Assembly (NCBI GenBank): GCA_938028705.1
Contig: CALIZI010000421.1
Coordinates: 1-51,778 of the forward strand
DNA length: 51,778 nucleotides
Reading direction: 5' to 3'
Source of the DNA: an uncultured Saprospiraceae bacterium
GTDB taxonomy: Bacteria; Bacteroidota; Bacteroidia; Chitinophagales; Saprospiraceae
The translations under genes were made by a program, and so were the position numbers. Positions within the stretch are counted from its first letter, which is position 1. The number at the start of each line of letters is the position of its first letter. This document shows, in pieces, positions 44,708-51,691 of the stretch. Below the pieces are notes generated by a model that saw nothing but the letters and a program-made list of their open reading frames with translations, was not told where the DNA came from and did no database searches.

Positions 44708-45501
44708 TGAATTTATACACAAAGGAAACCCTAATCGAAAAGCTCAGGGAAATCACAGCAATGGGATTTATCCCAAACGCACGAAAAGGCAATCATGGTG
44801 GAATTGGAAATACTCTTGAAGATTTATTAGGAATCGAAGAAAACAATCTACCTATTCCTAATGCCGCCGAATGGGAATTGAAAACCCAAAGACTTAAAAC
44901 TTCAGCATTGAATACGCTTTTTCATGTAGAACCTTCTCCGAGAGCAGTAAAGTTTGTTCCTACGATTCTCTTACCAAAGTATGGCTGGAAGCACAAACGT
45001 GCAGGCGAAAAATATCCTGAAACGGAGATGTCTTTTAGGCAGACAATTCATGGTAATTCATCAAGTAGTCGAGGTTTCAAAGTTATTGTGGATAAAAAAG
45101 CCGAGAAGGTTTTAATTTCATTCAATGCAAATGAGGTTTCAAAAGAACATAAAGATTGGTTAAAATCAGTGAAAAAGCGAGTTGGTAATCTTCAAGAACT
45201 TGAACCACAACCATATTGGGGGTTTGAAGATTTGAAGCACAAAGTAGGAGCAAAACTACATAATTGCTTTTTCGTACAAGCCGAAGTTAAAAAAATTGAT
45301 GGTATCGAACATTACAGATATTGTAGGGTGCAGATGTTGCAATCGCTTAACTTTAAGGGGTTTTTAGAAGAACTTGAAAGCGCAAATATTCTTGTGGATT
45401 TCGATGCAAGAACTGGTCATAATCATGGCACAAAATTCAGGCTTCGTAGGAATCGTTTCCCGAATCTATACAAAAAATCTAAAGTAATCATAGACGAATA
45501 A
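44707..45501 (+). CDS. MvaI/BcnI-family restriction endonuclease
   Basis: A 264-residue type II restriction enzyme. It shows the family arrangement GGIGNTLEDLLGIEENN (about 25-41) and the catalytic ExK in NAAEWELKTQR (about 50-60), the PD-(D/E)XK core of MvaI (cuts CCWGG) and BcnI (cuts CCSGG). These monomeric enzymes nick and cut short quasi-palindromic sites. The ATG at 44707 overlaps the methylase stop. A TTG two codons' worth upstream (44704) is the only alternative. With the methylase it forms a compact restriction-modification unit, a plausible mobile defence module. Confidence 0.88.
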   Translation: MNLYTKETLIEKLREITAMGFIPNARKGNHGGIGNTLEDLLGIEENNLPIPNAAEWELKTQRLKTSALNTLFHVEPSPRAVKFVPTILLPKYGWKHKRAGEKYPETEMSFRQTIHGNSSSSRGFKVIVDKKAEKVLISFNANEVSKEHKDWLKSVKKRVGNLQELEPQPYWGFEDLKHKVGAKLHNCFFVQAEVKKIDGIEHYRYCRVQMLQSLNFKGFLEELESANILVDFDARTGHNHGTKFRLRRNRFPNLYKKSKVIIDE

Positions 45502-45527
45502 AAGAAATATAATTGCCCTAAAAACCG

Positions 45528-45644
45528 CCTCCCCAAGTCCACCTTTTCCCCGCCGGGCTTAGTCGTTTAGGGCTTGGTTGTGAGGGAGTTGGCAACACCG
45601 TCAAGGTATCGGCTTCGCTGAGGGCGGTGGTGGGGTGTGGGTGG
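45528..45644. repeat. 117-bp direct repeat, copy 1
   Basis: About 90 percent identical to 46317-46433. It contains CCGGGCTTAGTCGTTTAGGG and a G-rich end GGCGGTGGTGGGGTGTGGG. It ends one base before the stop codon of the minus-strand gene at 45645. Confidence 0.85.
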
Positions 45645-46115
45645 TTACTTGCCTAAGGTAGATTCGATTTCGGCATACAATCCGTCCAACTCATCTGTAT
45701 AATCTTCATGTGTAATCAGTGTGATAAAGTGGTCGTGGGGTTCATCTCTGATACGTACATTTCGTTTCACAAATCCGGTTGGTGCGTACCTGTCTATCAG
45801 CCGATTGAACAACTGTGACCTGTATTCTTGCGGTGAAAGTCCTCTATTGCGTACCGGAATATCACCTTTGCGGTCGTAGTAAAAGTATAAAATCGCCTCG
45901 CGGTCTTGTAGGTAATGGACGACAAGCTGGCATATTCCGGCGAGATTGAGTAAGGAAGGTTTTTGGTTGATACGAATGGCGGTCAGCGAAACATCTACTA
46001 AGGGAATGTCTATTCCTATGGTGTTTTCAGGGAATAGACCAAATTTTATCACGTATAGATTTCCCTGTTTATCTTCATGGGATACCGTTAATTCGGTTGT
46101 TGGTCTTGTTCGCAA
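45645..46115 (-). CDS. Hypothetical protein, 156 aa (DUF6169-like)
   Basis: Not firmly recognised. The protein has NLYVIKFGLFPENTIGID, then a helix-rich part and ILYFYYDRKGDIPVRNRGLS followed by FNRLIDRYAPTGFVKR. This resembles, from memory, Bacteroidota DUF6169 proteins, which end in a similar C-terminal strand-then-RxRxF pattern. The start shown is a TTG at 46115 overlapping the upstream gene by 28 bp. The frame is open further upstream, so the exact start is unsure. It is the second gene of a minus-strand pair that sits between two direct repeats, like a toxin-antitoxin or other small addiction cassette. Function unknown. Confidence 0.6.
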   Translation of the reverse strand: MRTRPTTELTVSHEDKQGNLYVIKFGLFPENTIGIDIPLVDVSLTAIRINQKPSLLNLAGICQLVVHYLQDREAILYFYYDRKGDIPVRNRGLSPQEYRSQLFNRLIDRYAPTGFVKRNVRIRDEPHDHFITLITHEDYTDELDGLYAEIESTLGK

Positions 46116-46258
46116 TTTGAAAGATTTTTGTCTGGAAAAAATAAATGGGCAGAACGCAACAACTCTTGTCGCTTCTGTTCTTTTTGCTCACGATATGCCC
46201 TAAGCAAAGTCAGCAACTCTTCAGAAGGATTTTCGATATACAATGTTTCGTTTTTCAT
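46088..46258 (-). CDS. Small charged protein, 56 aa
   Basis: A 56-residue helical protein (MKNETLYIENPSEELLTLLR, then YREQKEQKRQELLRSAHLFF) upstream of and overlapping the 156-aa gene. The size, charge and coupling are those of an antitoxin or partner protein. The start at 46258 is chosen because a clear promoter (46264-46294, minus strand) ends just before it. The longer frame to 46441 would translate the direct repeat and was rejected. Confidence 0.6.
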   Translation of the reverse strand: MKNETLYIENPSEELLTLLRAYREQKEQKRQELLRSAHLFFPDKNLSNCEQDQQPN

Positions 46259-46263
46259 ATTAG

Positions 46264-46294
46264 CAAAATTAACTAAAAATACGTAAATTAACAA
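46264..46294 (-). promoter_or_regulatory. Bacteroidota-type promoter of the minus-strand pair
   Basis: On the minus strand: TTG at 46294-46292, 20-nt spacer, TAATTTTG at 46271-46264. Transcription would begin at or next to the ATG at 46258. Confidence 0.65.
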
Positions 46295-46316
46295 CAAATC
46301 TGCCAAGTAAAAAGTT

Positions 46317-46433
46317 CCTCTCCAAGTCCCTCTTTTCCCCACCGGGCTTAGTCGTTTAGGGCTTGGTCGTGAGGGAGTTGGCAGCACCGTCAAGGTATCG
46401 GCATCGCTGAGGGCGGTGGTGGGGTGTGGGTGG
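46317..46433. repeat. 117-bp direct repeat, copy 2
   Basis: Partner of 45528-45644 in the same orientation. The two enclose only the minus-strand gene pair and its promoter. Variable positions include ACCGTC-flanking GGCAGC versus GGCAAC. Confidence 0.85.
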
Positions 46434-46436
46434 GGT

Positions 46437-46466
46437 GGCAAGTATGCCGTTTTTTTCTTATTTTTG
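46437..46466 (+). promoter_or_regulatory. Orphan copy of the toxin-antitoxin promoter cassette
   Basis: GGCA-AGTA-TGCC followed by CGTTTTTTTCTTATTTTTG, the same cassette as at 47200 and 48128, but no plus-strand gene follows. It is probably the remnant of a lost antitoxin gene. Confidence 0.6.
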
Positions 46467-46519
46467 GGTGAGCATGCTACAATGCGTCAATGTTAATGAG
46501 CGAATCATTATCAAATAAA

Positions 46520-46834
46520 TTATTCAGGAAATTCCTTTGCCAACCTATCCAGGTCTTGTCGAGTATCAAAAAGAAAAACCACGACAATCGTATCGTTTTC
46601 CTCATTGATTCTGTAATAGACCCGATGAACGCCCACAATCATGTAGCGATACTTGTGTTCGCCCAAGTCGTCTTCGTCAATTTTGCCGAGTCTTGGAAAA
46701 GTTGCCAACGAATGTGCCTGACGGATGATATTTGCACGAACCTTGTTGCCGTAATCAGCATGACCGATTCCGGCACAATACCGATAAATATCCTCTAATT
46801 GTGCCTCAACAAAATCGGAAATAATTACGGTCAT
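46520..46834 (-). CDS. RelE/ParE-family toxin
   Basis: A 104-residue type II toxin (MTVIISDFVEAQLEDIYRYC, then ATFPRLGKIDEDDLGEHKYR, and YRINEENDTIVVVFLFDTRQ) with the ParE/RelE fold pattern: helical hairpin, then a four-stranded sheet with conserved Arg and Tyr (YRYMIVGVHRVYYRI). ParE members poison gyrase and RelE members cut mRNA. The long N-terminal helices and missing RelE catalytic triad favour ParE. It is translationally coupled to the antitoxin upstream (4-bp overlap). Confidence 0.88.
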   Translation of the reverse strand: MTVIISDFVEAQLEDIYRYCAGIGHADYGNKVRANIIRQAHSLATFPRLGKIDEDDLGEHKYRYMIVGVHRVYYRINEENDTIVVVFLFDTRQDLDRLAKEFPE

Positions 46835-47094
46835 AAGTCAATATTCCATTTTTCTGCCAATTCTTCCACCGTAGAATATTTCCCCTCTTTGATTTGTTGT
46901 TCTGAAATGGCGATACCTTCCTTCAAATCCTGTCGGGTCAATACAGTGCCGTCCGGTTTAGAACCGATGACATTGCCCGATTGTCCTTGCTGTGCCACTT
47001 GAAGTGCCTTATCAACAGCTTCAATCACAGCGGCATCATCTGTATCCAATATCGTTTTGGCAAGTCGTATTTTTACTGATTGCATATCTACCAT
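46831..47094 (-). CDS. Antitoxin partner of the ParE-like toxin
   Basis: An 87-residue protein upstream of the toxin, overlapping by ATGA. The N-terminal part (SVKIRLAKTILDTDDAAVIE) may be a DNA-binding or dimerisation segment, and the C-terminal half (LKEGIAISEQQIKEGKYSTV) is the kind of charged helix that wraps a toxin. Classic order: antitoxin first, toxin second. A TATCTTTG on the minus strand at 47116-47109 fits a -7 element just before the start. Autoregulation is likely but not shown. Confidence 0.82.
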   Translation of the reverse strand: MVDMQSVKIRLAKTILDTDDAAVIEAVDKALQVAQQGQSGNVIGSKPDGTVLTRQDLKEGIAISEQQIKEGKYSTVEELAEKWNIDL

Positions 47095-47199
47095 ACACTG
47101 ATTTTTTTCAAAGATAATGAAATTTCACGCAAAAAGCTATGTATTTTTACAGATGAAAGATTTAAGTGGCGAGTAGCGAGTAGCGAGTTTGCGAGTGAG

Positions 47200-47231
47200 T
47201 TGGCAATTCCGGCGTTTTTTTCTTATTTTTG
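47200..47231 (+). promoter_or_regulatory. Promoter-operator of the PIN toxin-antitoxin unit
   Basis: TTG at 47200-47202, 21-nt spacer, TATTTTTG at 47224-47231. A partly decayed GGCA-N4-TGCC-type inverted repeat (GGCAATTCCGGC) directly follows the TTG. It is preceded by GAGTAGCGAGTAGCGAG, a short tandem repeat also seen in inverted form near 1084 and 7515. Confidence 0.7.
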
Positions 47232-47251
47232 GGTAAAAATAGCAACATAAC

Positions 47252-47665
47252 ATGAGCGTAAATACAATCGACCAACAGGCATTAAAATCCGGTATTATCC
47301 AATTATTTGAGGAGGATAAAGAATTTTTGCATAAAATAGTGTCGCTTTTTCAAGCAGAAGAACAACAGAAGGAGAAGAAGTTGCCACAGGATATGACTGA
47401 TGAAGAACATGCGGAGTTTATGAAGGAAATTAAACGCAAACATGGTTTGAAAAAAGAAGTTATGGAGGAATTGCAAGAACTTTGGTATGGAGAAGATAGA
47501 CCAAAGTTTGAGAAGTCCCCATTGGAAATGAACGATGAGGAACATGCCGAGTTTATGCAATACATCCGTCAAAAGCATCGCGGACTAACTAAGGAAAACC
47601 TAAAACCATTGCAAGAACTTTGGAAGGATGAACCACCTGCCGAAGAACTTGTCAAAATGATATAA
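47252..47665 (+). CDS. Repeat-built antitoxin-like partner of the PIN toxin
   Basis: A 137-residue highly charged protein ending exactly where the PIN toxin begins, the antitoxin position in VapBC-type units. The N-terminal part (residues 1-45) is shared with a truncated duplicate at 48182. Residues 47-79 and 92-125 are two copies of a unit with the pattern DEEHAEFM..I..KH.L.KE then LQELW. No AbrB, RHH or PHD antitoxin domain is recognised, so this may be an undescribed antitoxin type. The start at 47252 follows its promoter by 20 bp. Confidence 0.75.
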   Translation: MSVNTIDQQALKSGIIQLFEEDKEFLHKIVSLFQAEEQQKEKKLPQDMTDEEHAEFMKEIKRKHGLKKEVMEELQELWYGEDRPKFEKSPLEMNDEEHAEFMQYIRQKHRGLTKENLKPLQELWKDEPPAEELVKMI

Positions 47666-48115
47666 ATGAAAACCTATTTACTGGACACCAATATTGCCAT
47701 TAACTTTGTCAGAAACAGCCCATTATTTGAGACCATTAACGATAATTTGAACCTGTTGACGGGTGAGCATCTCATTTTAATTTCAGAAGTTACCATAGGT
47801 GAGCTGTTATCTGTTGCCAAACGAAACAAATGGGGCGCAAAGAAAATCAATCGACTTGAAGCATTTCTGCGCTCGACAGACCCAATTCCCATTTCCTACC
47901 CTGACATCCACGAAGCCTATGCCAATATAGACACTTATAGCCAATCTCATCACCCAACCCTCTCCCTCCCACAAGGCATGACCGCCCGAAACATGGGCAA
48001 AAATGACCTTTGGATTGCCGCTACCGCACACGTACTCCGCGCCAGACTCGTCACAACGGATAAGGATTTTGACCATTTGCAAAATTTTTTTGATTTGGAA
48101 TGGGTGGAACAGTGA
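47666..48115 (+). CDS. PIN-domain ribonuclease toxin (VapC-like)
   Basis: A 149-residue PIN-domain protein, start directly abutting the antitoxin stop. It has acidic active-site residues in the order expected: LLDTNIAINF (Asp7), ISEVTIGELLSVAK (Glu), MGKNDLWIAATAHVL (Asp) and LVTTDKDFDHL (Asp). VapC toxins cut tRNA or rRNA and are inhibited by their antitoxin. All four acidic sites are intact, so the toxin should be active. The partner is not a standard VapB. Confidence 0.9.
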   Translation: MKTYLLDTNIAINFVRNSPLFETINDNLNLLTGEHLILISEVTIGELLSVAKRNKWGAKKINRLEAFLRSTDPIPISYPDIHEAYANIDTYSQSHHPTLSLPQGMTARNMGKNDLWIAATAHVLRARLVTTDKDFDHLQNFFDLEWVEQ

Positions 48116-48127
48116 GTGAGTCAGGGG

Positions 48128-48159
48128 TTGGCAAGTGTGCCGTTTTTTTCTTATTTTTG
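48128..48159 (+). promoter_or_regulatory. Third copy of the promoter-operator cassette
   Basis: TTG at 48128-48130, 21-nt spacer, TATTTTTG at 48152-48159. GGCA-AGTG-TGCC directly follows the TTG (48130-48141). The sequence through the start of the truncated antitoxin copies 47200-47260. Confidence 0.75.
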
Positions 48160-48181
48160 GGTAAAAATAGCAACATAAATT

Positions 48182-48334
48182 ATGAGCGTAAATACAATCG
48201 ACCAACAGGCATTAAAATCCGGTATTATCCGATTATTTGAGGAGGATAAAGCATTTCTGCATAAAATAGTGTCGCTTTTTCAAGCAGAAGAACAACCTAA
48301 GAAAAAGAAGTTGCCACAGGCTCAATCACGATAA
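48182..48334 (+). pseudogene. Truncated duplicate of the PIN antitoxin gene
   Basis: 50 codons. The first 46 match the antitoxin at 47252 with few changes (for example Q17R and E24A), then the frame ends after KKLPQAQSR. Both repeat units and the toxin gene are missing. It keeps its own intact promoter-operator, so it may still be expressed as a short peptide or act as a decoy operator. Confidence 0.75.
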
Positions 48335-48489
48335 TCAAATCCCACTATTAAGTCTGATTATGGTTCACAAAACCAAAGCAGCTAAGGGATAACTATACCC
48401 AGATTTCAAGGAATGTTTTGAAAACTTACACCCCATTCACTGAACTTCAAAGAGTTCATACTATACATGACTCAAAAACACCAAGAGAA

Positions 48490-48531
48490 AACGTCTTGCT
48501 GATGTCGGTTCAGCCGACACGGCAAGACGTT
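48490..48531. terminator. Strong hairpin between convergent units
   Basis: AACGTCTTGC pairs with GCAAGACGTT and inner TGTCGG with CCGACA around a 5-nt loop. It lies 34 bp past the stop of the minus-strand hydrolase gene. There is no T-run, so it may be a bidirectional 3' stabiliser. Confidence 0.5.
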
Positions 48532-48564
48532 CTGGTTTGGGGTACATCATTATGGATTATGCCA

Positions 48565-50214
48565 TTATTGTTTCACAAATTTTCGAGTCACCATATTCTC
48601 ACCCGCGATCAACTGCACGAAATAAAAACCCGAACTCAAATGATGAACATCCAATGAAATGACAGCATCACCATTCATATTTTGATTGATTTGTTGAATG
48701 ATTTTACCATTAATATTTATAATATTAATGTATAATTCGTCATTATTTTTTATATTATGATAAATATTCAAGTCATCTTTTGCCGGATTAGGAGATAAGA
48801 GTATTTGTAAAGTATTTATCGTATTATCTGCATATTGTTTTTCGTAAGTACCACTATCTTCACGTATAATGAGTTGACCAACACCGCCCGATACGCAGAA
48901 GTTATTACTTTGCATATTGCCGAAGCCGCCACCGCCTGATACTATGGCTGTGCCATCGGCATTGGAGAGCGTATAATTGCCACACAAACCCGGCGTAACG
49001 ACCGAACCTAAAGTCGCCACAATGCTACCGGGCGTAATCAGTGTGCCGGGCGTGACAAATGTTCCGACACTGGCAGTAGTGCTTTGAAACGGACACATTC
49101 CATTATTGACCGAATCATAAAAATTGAGGGTATAACAGCCGTCGGGCAAGCAAGTATTTTCAGTGGTATTGCCATTGGCGGGAATGGTAGGATAGCTACC
49201 ACCTGATACTACGACAGCACCATTGGCATCTACAATATCCCAACTGGTTTGTCCGGGAAATCCATCAAAGTTAATATCCAAATCCAGACTCGCGCAAGCC
49301 GTACATGAGGTGACGGGTTCTGTACCCATCTCCATAGAATTGTGCAGATTGCCCTCATTGGTATCTATATAGGTCTGCAAATCCAGAAATGCCTGACAGT
49401 TATCTTTGAGGTAATAATCCATCCAAAGGCAGGTGGTCGTCAGCATTTGGTTGTGTTGGTCGGCAATGGGGATAAAACCGCCGCAAAACTCGCCCGTCGT
49501 ACATATCGAAAATCCACTTGCTGCACCAAACTGACAATGGCTGCCACCGATAATATCCAGATAAACATGGTACGGACCCGTCGGCAAGGCATTATACATA
49601 TCAATCGGTGCGCCGCCGTTCATCACCACACAGTCGGATGTACCGGCAAGCGTGAGGGTAGGTATCGTGATATTGGGCGCAGCACCGATAGACGAAACAG
49701 GTGCATTGGTCTCGGCTGCTGCCAGCGTGACCATAGTGGTGATATTCGGATTGCTAGCCGCCGCTGCCCACGATGCACCGCCGCCCATAGAGTGTCCCAT
49801 AATCGCGCTCGTACCCAAAATACTGCCCGGGAAAGGCGTATTGGCACCCAGCAAATGGTCAATCAAAAAAGACATATCAAGCGAAAACTGCTCGTGATTG
49901 GGGAAAGGGAAAATACTGCCTTCGGTGGTGGGGAAGGCAATAATGTAGCCCTTTGCGGCATAGGCATCGCACCAGACATCGTACTCGCTAATGGAAATAC
50001 CAAAGCCATGACCAAATACGATGACCGGGAATTGCCCCGCAGCTACGGGCGCATTGGCTCCGGCAGCAGTGGCAGGGTAGCAGACCTCATAACCAATAGT
50101 ACGATTGCCGCGAGTGGGGTCTTGTATGCTAAGGTTCTGTGTGCCGACCTGAAACTGCGCCACAGCAAAGACCGCAAAACATAAACAACTTATTAAGGTG
50201 ATTATTTTTTTCAT
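48565..50214 (-). CDS. Secreted polyesterase/dienelactone-hydrolase-like enzyme with T9SS sorting domain
   Basis: A 549-residue exported alpha/beta hydrolase. Signal peptide 1-19 (ISCLCFAVFAVAQ). The catalytic domain (about 25-290) has the nucleophile elbow GHSMGGGAS (Ser142), Asp194 in AGTSDCV and His226 in GGSHCQFG. The GHSMGGG and GGSH patterns recall cutinase/PET-hydrolase-type enzymes, so polyester or lipid-ester hydrolysis is plausible. Residues about 310-465 are a Cys-containing beta-rich region (DGFPGQTSWDIVDANGAVVV). The last 80 residues are a type IX secretion signal (LSPNPAKDDLNIYH, then MVTRKFVKQ). It should be secreted or surface-attached. Confidence 0.85.
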   Translation of the reverse strand: MKKIITLISCLCFAVFAVAQFQVGTQNLSIQDPTRGNRTIGYEVCYPATAAGANAPVAAGQFPVIVFGHGFGISISEYDVWCDAYAAKGYIIAFPTTEGSIFPFPNHEQFSLDMSFLIDHLLGANTPFPGSILGTSAIMGHSMGGGASWAAAASNPNITTMVTLAAAETNAPVSSIGAAPNITIPTLTLAGTSDCVVMNGGAPIDMYNALPTGPYHVYLDIIGGSHCQFGAASGFSICTTGEFCGGFIPIADQHNQMLTTTCLWMDYYLKDNCQAFLDLQTYIDTNEGNLHNSMEMGTEPVTSCTACASLDLDINFDGFPGQTSWDIVDANGAVVVSGGSYPTIPANGNTTENTCLPDGCYTLNFYDSVNNGMCPFQSTTASVGTFVTPGTLITPGSIVATLGSVVTPGLCGNYTLSNADGTAIVSGGGGFGNMQSNNFCVSGGVGQLIIREDSGTYEKQYADNTINTLQILLSPNPAKDDLNIYHNIKNNDELYINIININGKIIQQINQNMNGDAVISLDVHHLSSGFYFVQLIAGENMVTRKFVKQ

Positions 50215-50247
50215 ATTAAAATTTAGTTTGGTTTAAAATTATTTTAA

Positions 50248-50357
50248 TGTACATCAGATTTTGGATAGAAGTTAATTAGTTGAACAGTTAATCAGGTCAG
50301 AGTGCTAGCCCGATTAATTCATGACCTGATGAACCGCTACCCAAATTCTGATGTACA
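50248..50357. repeat. Nested imperfect palindrome upstream of the hydrolase gene
   Basis: Outer TGTACATCAGATTTTGG against CCAAATTCTGATGTACA. Inner AATCAGGTCA against TGACCTGAT. It starts 34 bp upstream of the hydrolase ATG and so overlaps its leader or promoter region. Confidence 0.6.
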
Positions 50358-50496
50358 AATTTAGTAAAATAATATTTGGATAAAGGTATTGGACTACTAA
50401 ACACACTAAAATCGAATAAACACGGCGTATATAATGTGATTTTTCTTATAAAAAATAAAACAATCAAAAGCAGCCGTCATTCCGCACCCAAAAAGC

Positions 50497-50631
50497 AAAC
50501 GTCATTCCGCGCTTGACGCGGAATCTGTTGCCGCCAGAGACCGATTTTAGAAAGGAGCTACTGTTTGGTATTGTGCCAAGCCACCACAGATTCCGTTCCG
50601 ATAGCTATCGGAACGGTGCGGAATGACGTTT
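50497..50631. repeat. Palindromic unit with AAACGTCATTCCGC ends
   Basis: Terminal 14-bp inverted repeats (50497-50510, 50618-50631). Inside is a second hairpin TTCCGTTCCGATAGCTATCG. GC-rich against an AT-rich background. Of the dispersed ATTCCGCxxxxGACGCGGAATC type. Confidence 0.7.
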
Positions 50632-50741
50632 ACTTCTAGAGTTTTTTATTTTTTAAATTTTAAATTAAAATTGTGATTGCAATTAAATTTGAGGTTGAAT
50701 TTGCGGTTGAAGTTGAATTTGCATTTTTTTTATTGGAAAAA

Positions 50742-50773
50742 TTTGGAAGGTTCAATATTTCCGCTTATCTTTG
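50742..50773 (+). promoter_or_regulatory. Strong Bacteroidota-type promoter with no gene behind it
   Basis: TTTG at 50742-50745, 20-nt spacer, TATCTTTG at 50766-50773, a full match. The next features are noncoding hairpins and the CRISPR array at 51133, so it may drive pre-crRNA with a long leader, or a separate small RNA. Confidence 0.65.
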
Positions 50774-51132
50774 TGTTATTCTTTTCAAATTTTACTTCTT
50801 TTAAATTTCATTTTCCACTATAGATAGGATTACAAATGATTTGACTACACCTGTATGTATGTACAGGAAAAGTTCATTGACGTAATGCTATTGACTAATG
50901 TTTAATGCTTAACGGTTAATGATTAATGATTAATGAATACACATATACATTAATCATTAATCGTTGACCATTAATTATAGATACAAGACAGCCGGATTTT
51001 TTAACCGCGAATACCACCTTAAAACATATTAAATAAAAATAATTGCACGGGGAACTTTGCAGAATTATGACAAAAACACCCCACTTTTTAATGTGTAAAA
51101 CATTTATTTTGAACCACTTATGAAAAAGTGGT
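50774..51132 (+). other. Likely CRISPR leader region
   Basis: No gene. AT-rich, with hairpins CCTGT/ACAGG near 50850, a long TTAATGATTAATG-type hairpin (about 50901-50980), and CCACTT/AAGTGG (51114-51131) abutting the first repeat. It lies on the 5' side of the array as judged from repeat orientation. Confidence 0.55.
50901..50980. repeat. AT-rich hairpin of TTAATGATTAATG tandem words
   Basis: TTAACGGTTAATGATTAATG pairs with CATTAATCATTAATCGTTGA. Confidence 0.55.
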
Positions 51133-51640
51133 CTTTAAACCATCATCCATTTTAGGTAGGATTGAAACTTTTATTCAATACAACTGGCTCTCCATCAATG
51201 GTGCTTTAAACCATCATCCATTTTAGGTAGGATTGAAACTGTGCTTGCCGAGGGCAGCTTTCACAAATGACACCCTTTAAACTATCATCCATTTTAGGTA
51301 GGATTGAAACTCATGCTTTCATGCACTTCTGCACTAAAAGCATACTTTAAACCATCATCCATTTTAGGTAGGATTGAAACTACTGCATCTCGGGAGTAAT
51401 TGATTCAACTATTGACTTTAAACCATCATCCATTTTAGGTAGGATTGCAACGTGTAAAACATACCCGTTGATGCCGTCGTGGACGTATTTAAACCATCAT
51501 CCATTTTAGGTAGGATTGAAACAAAGACAGTGAGTTGTCACCATTAAATATAATGTTCTTTAAACCATCATCCATTTTAGGTAGGATTGAAACCCGTATT
51601 GTCTTCTGCGTCTTCGAATCCAGTTATTCTTTAAACCATG
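51133..51640 (+). CRISPR. CRISPR array, 7 full 36-bp repeats plus a truncated eighth
   Basis: Repeats at 51133-51168, 51204-51239, 51275-51310, 51345-51380, 51416-51451, 51487-51522 and 51558-51593. They begin CTTTAAACCATCATCC and end GGTAGGATTGAAAC. Spacers are 34-35 bp (seven). The third repeat has ACTATC for ACCATC, the fifth ends ATTGCAAC, and the sixth starts A instead of C. The eighth repeat (51629-51639) is cut after CTTTAAACCAT by the insertion-sequence end. The ATTGAAAC 3' end matches the 8-nt crRNA handle of type I/III systems, implying plus-strand transcription with the leader on the left. No cas genes are in the window. Confidence 0.96.
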
Positions 51641-51691
51641 AGTCTACCCTAAAAAAAGCGAGTTCTTTGAAATATCCGAATAAAATTTTGT
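51640..51691 (+). repeat. IS terminal inverted repeat (transposase 3' side)
   Basis: Partner of 769-819. It includes TTGAAATATCCGAATAA in both. The transposase stop codon lies within it. Confidence 0.7.

Larger units (their letters stand above)
50215..50741. other. Intergenic region with two palindromic units
   Basis: No gene. It contains the repeats listed at 50248 and 50497, then low-complexity GGTTGAATTTGCGGTTGAAG near 50691. Confidence 0.5.

Noticed and set aside
44598-44792. Minus-strand frame across the methylase-endonuclease junction
   Set aside because: Antisense to two recognised genes.
48418-48657. Plus-strand 79-aa frame between the truncated antitoxin and the hydrolase
   Set aside because: It runs through the hairpin at 48490 and into the antisense of the hydrolase gene, with no recognisable features.
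51594-51628. TTCGAATCC in CRISPR spacer 7 as part of a tRNA T-arm
   Set aside because: No acceptor or anticodon stem can be formed around it. It lies in a regular 35-bp spacer.
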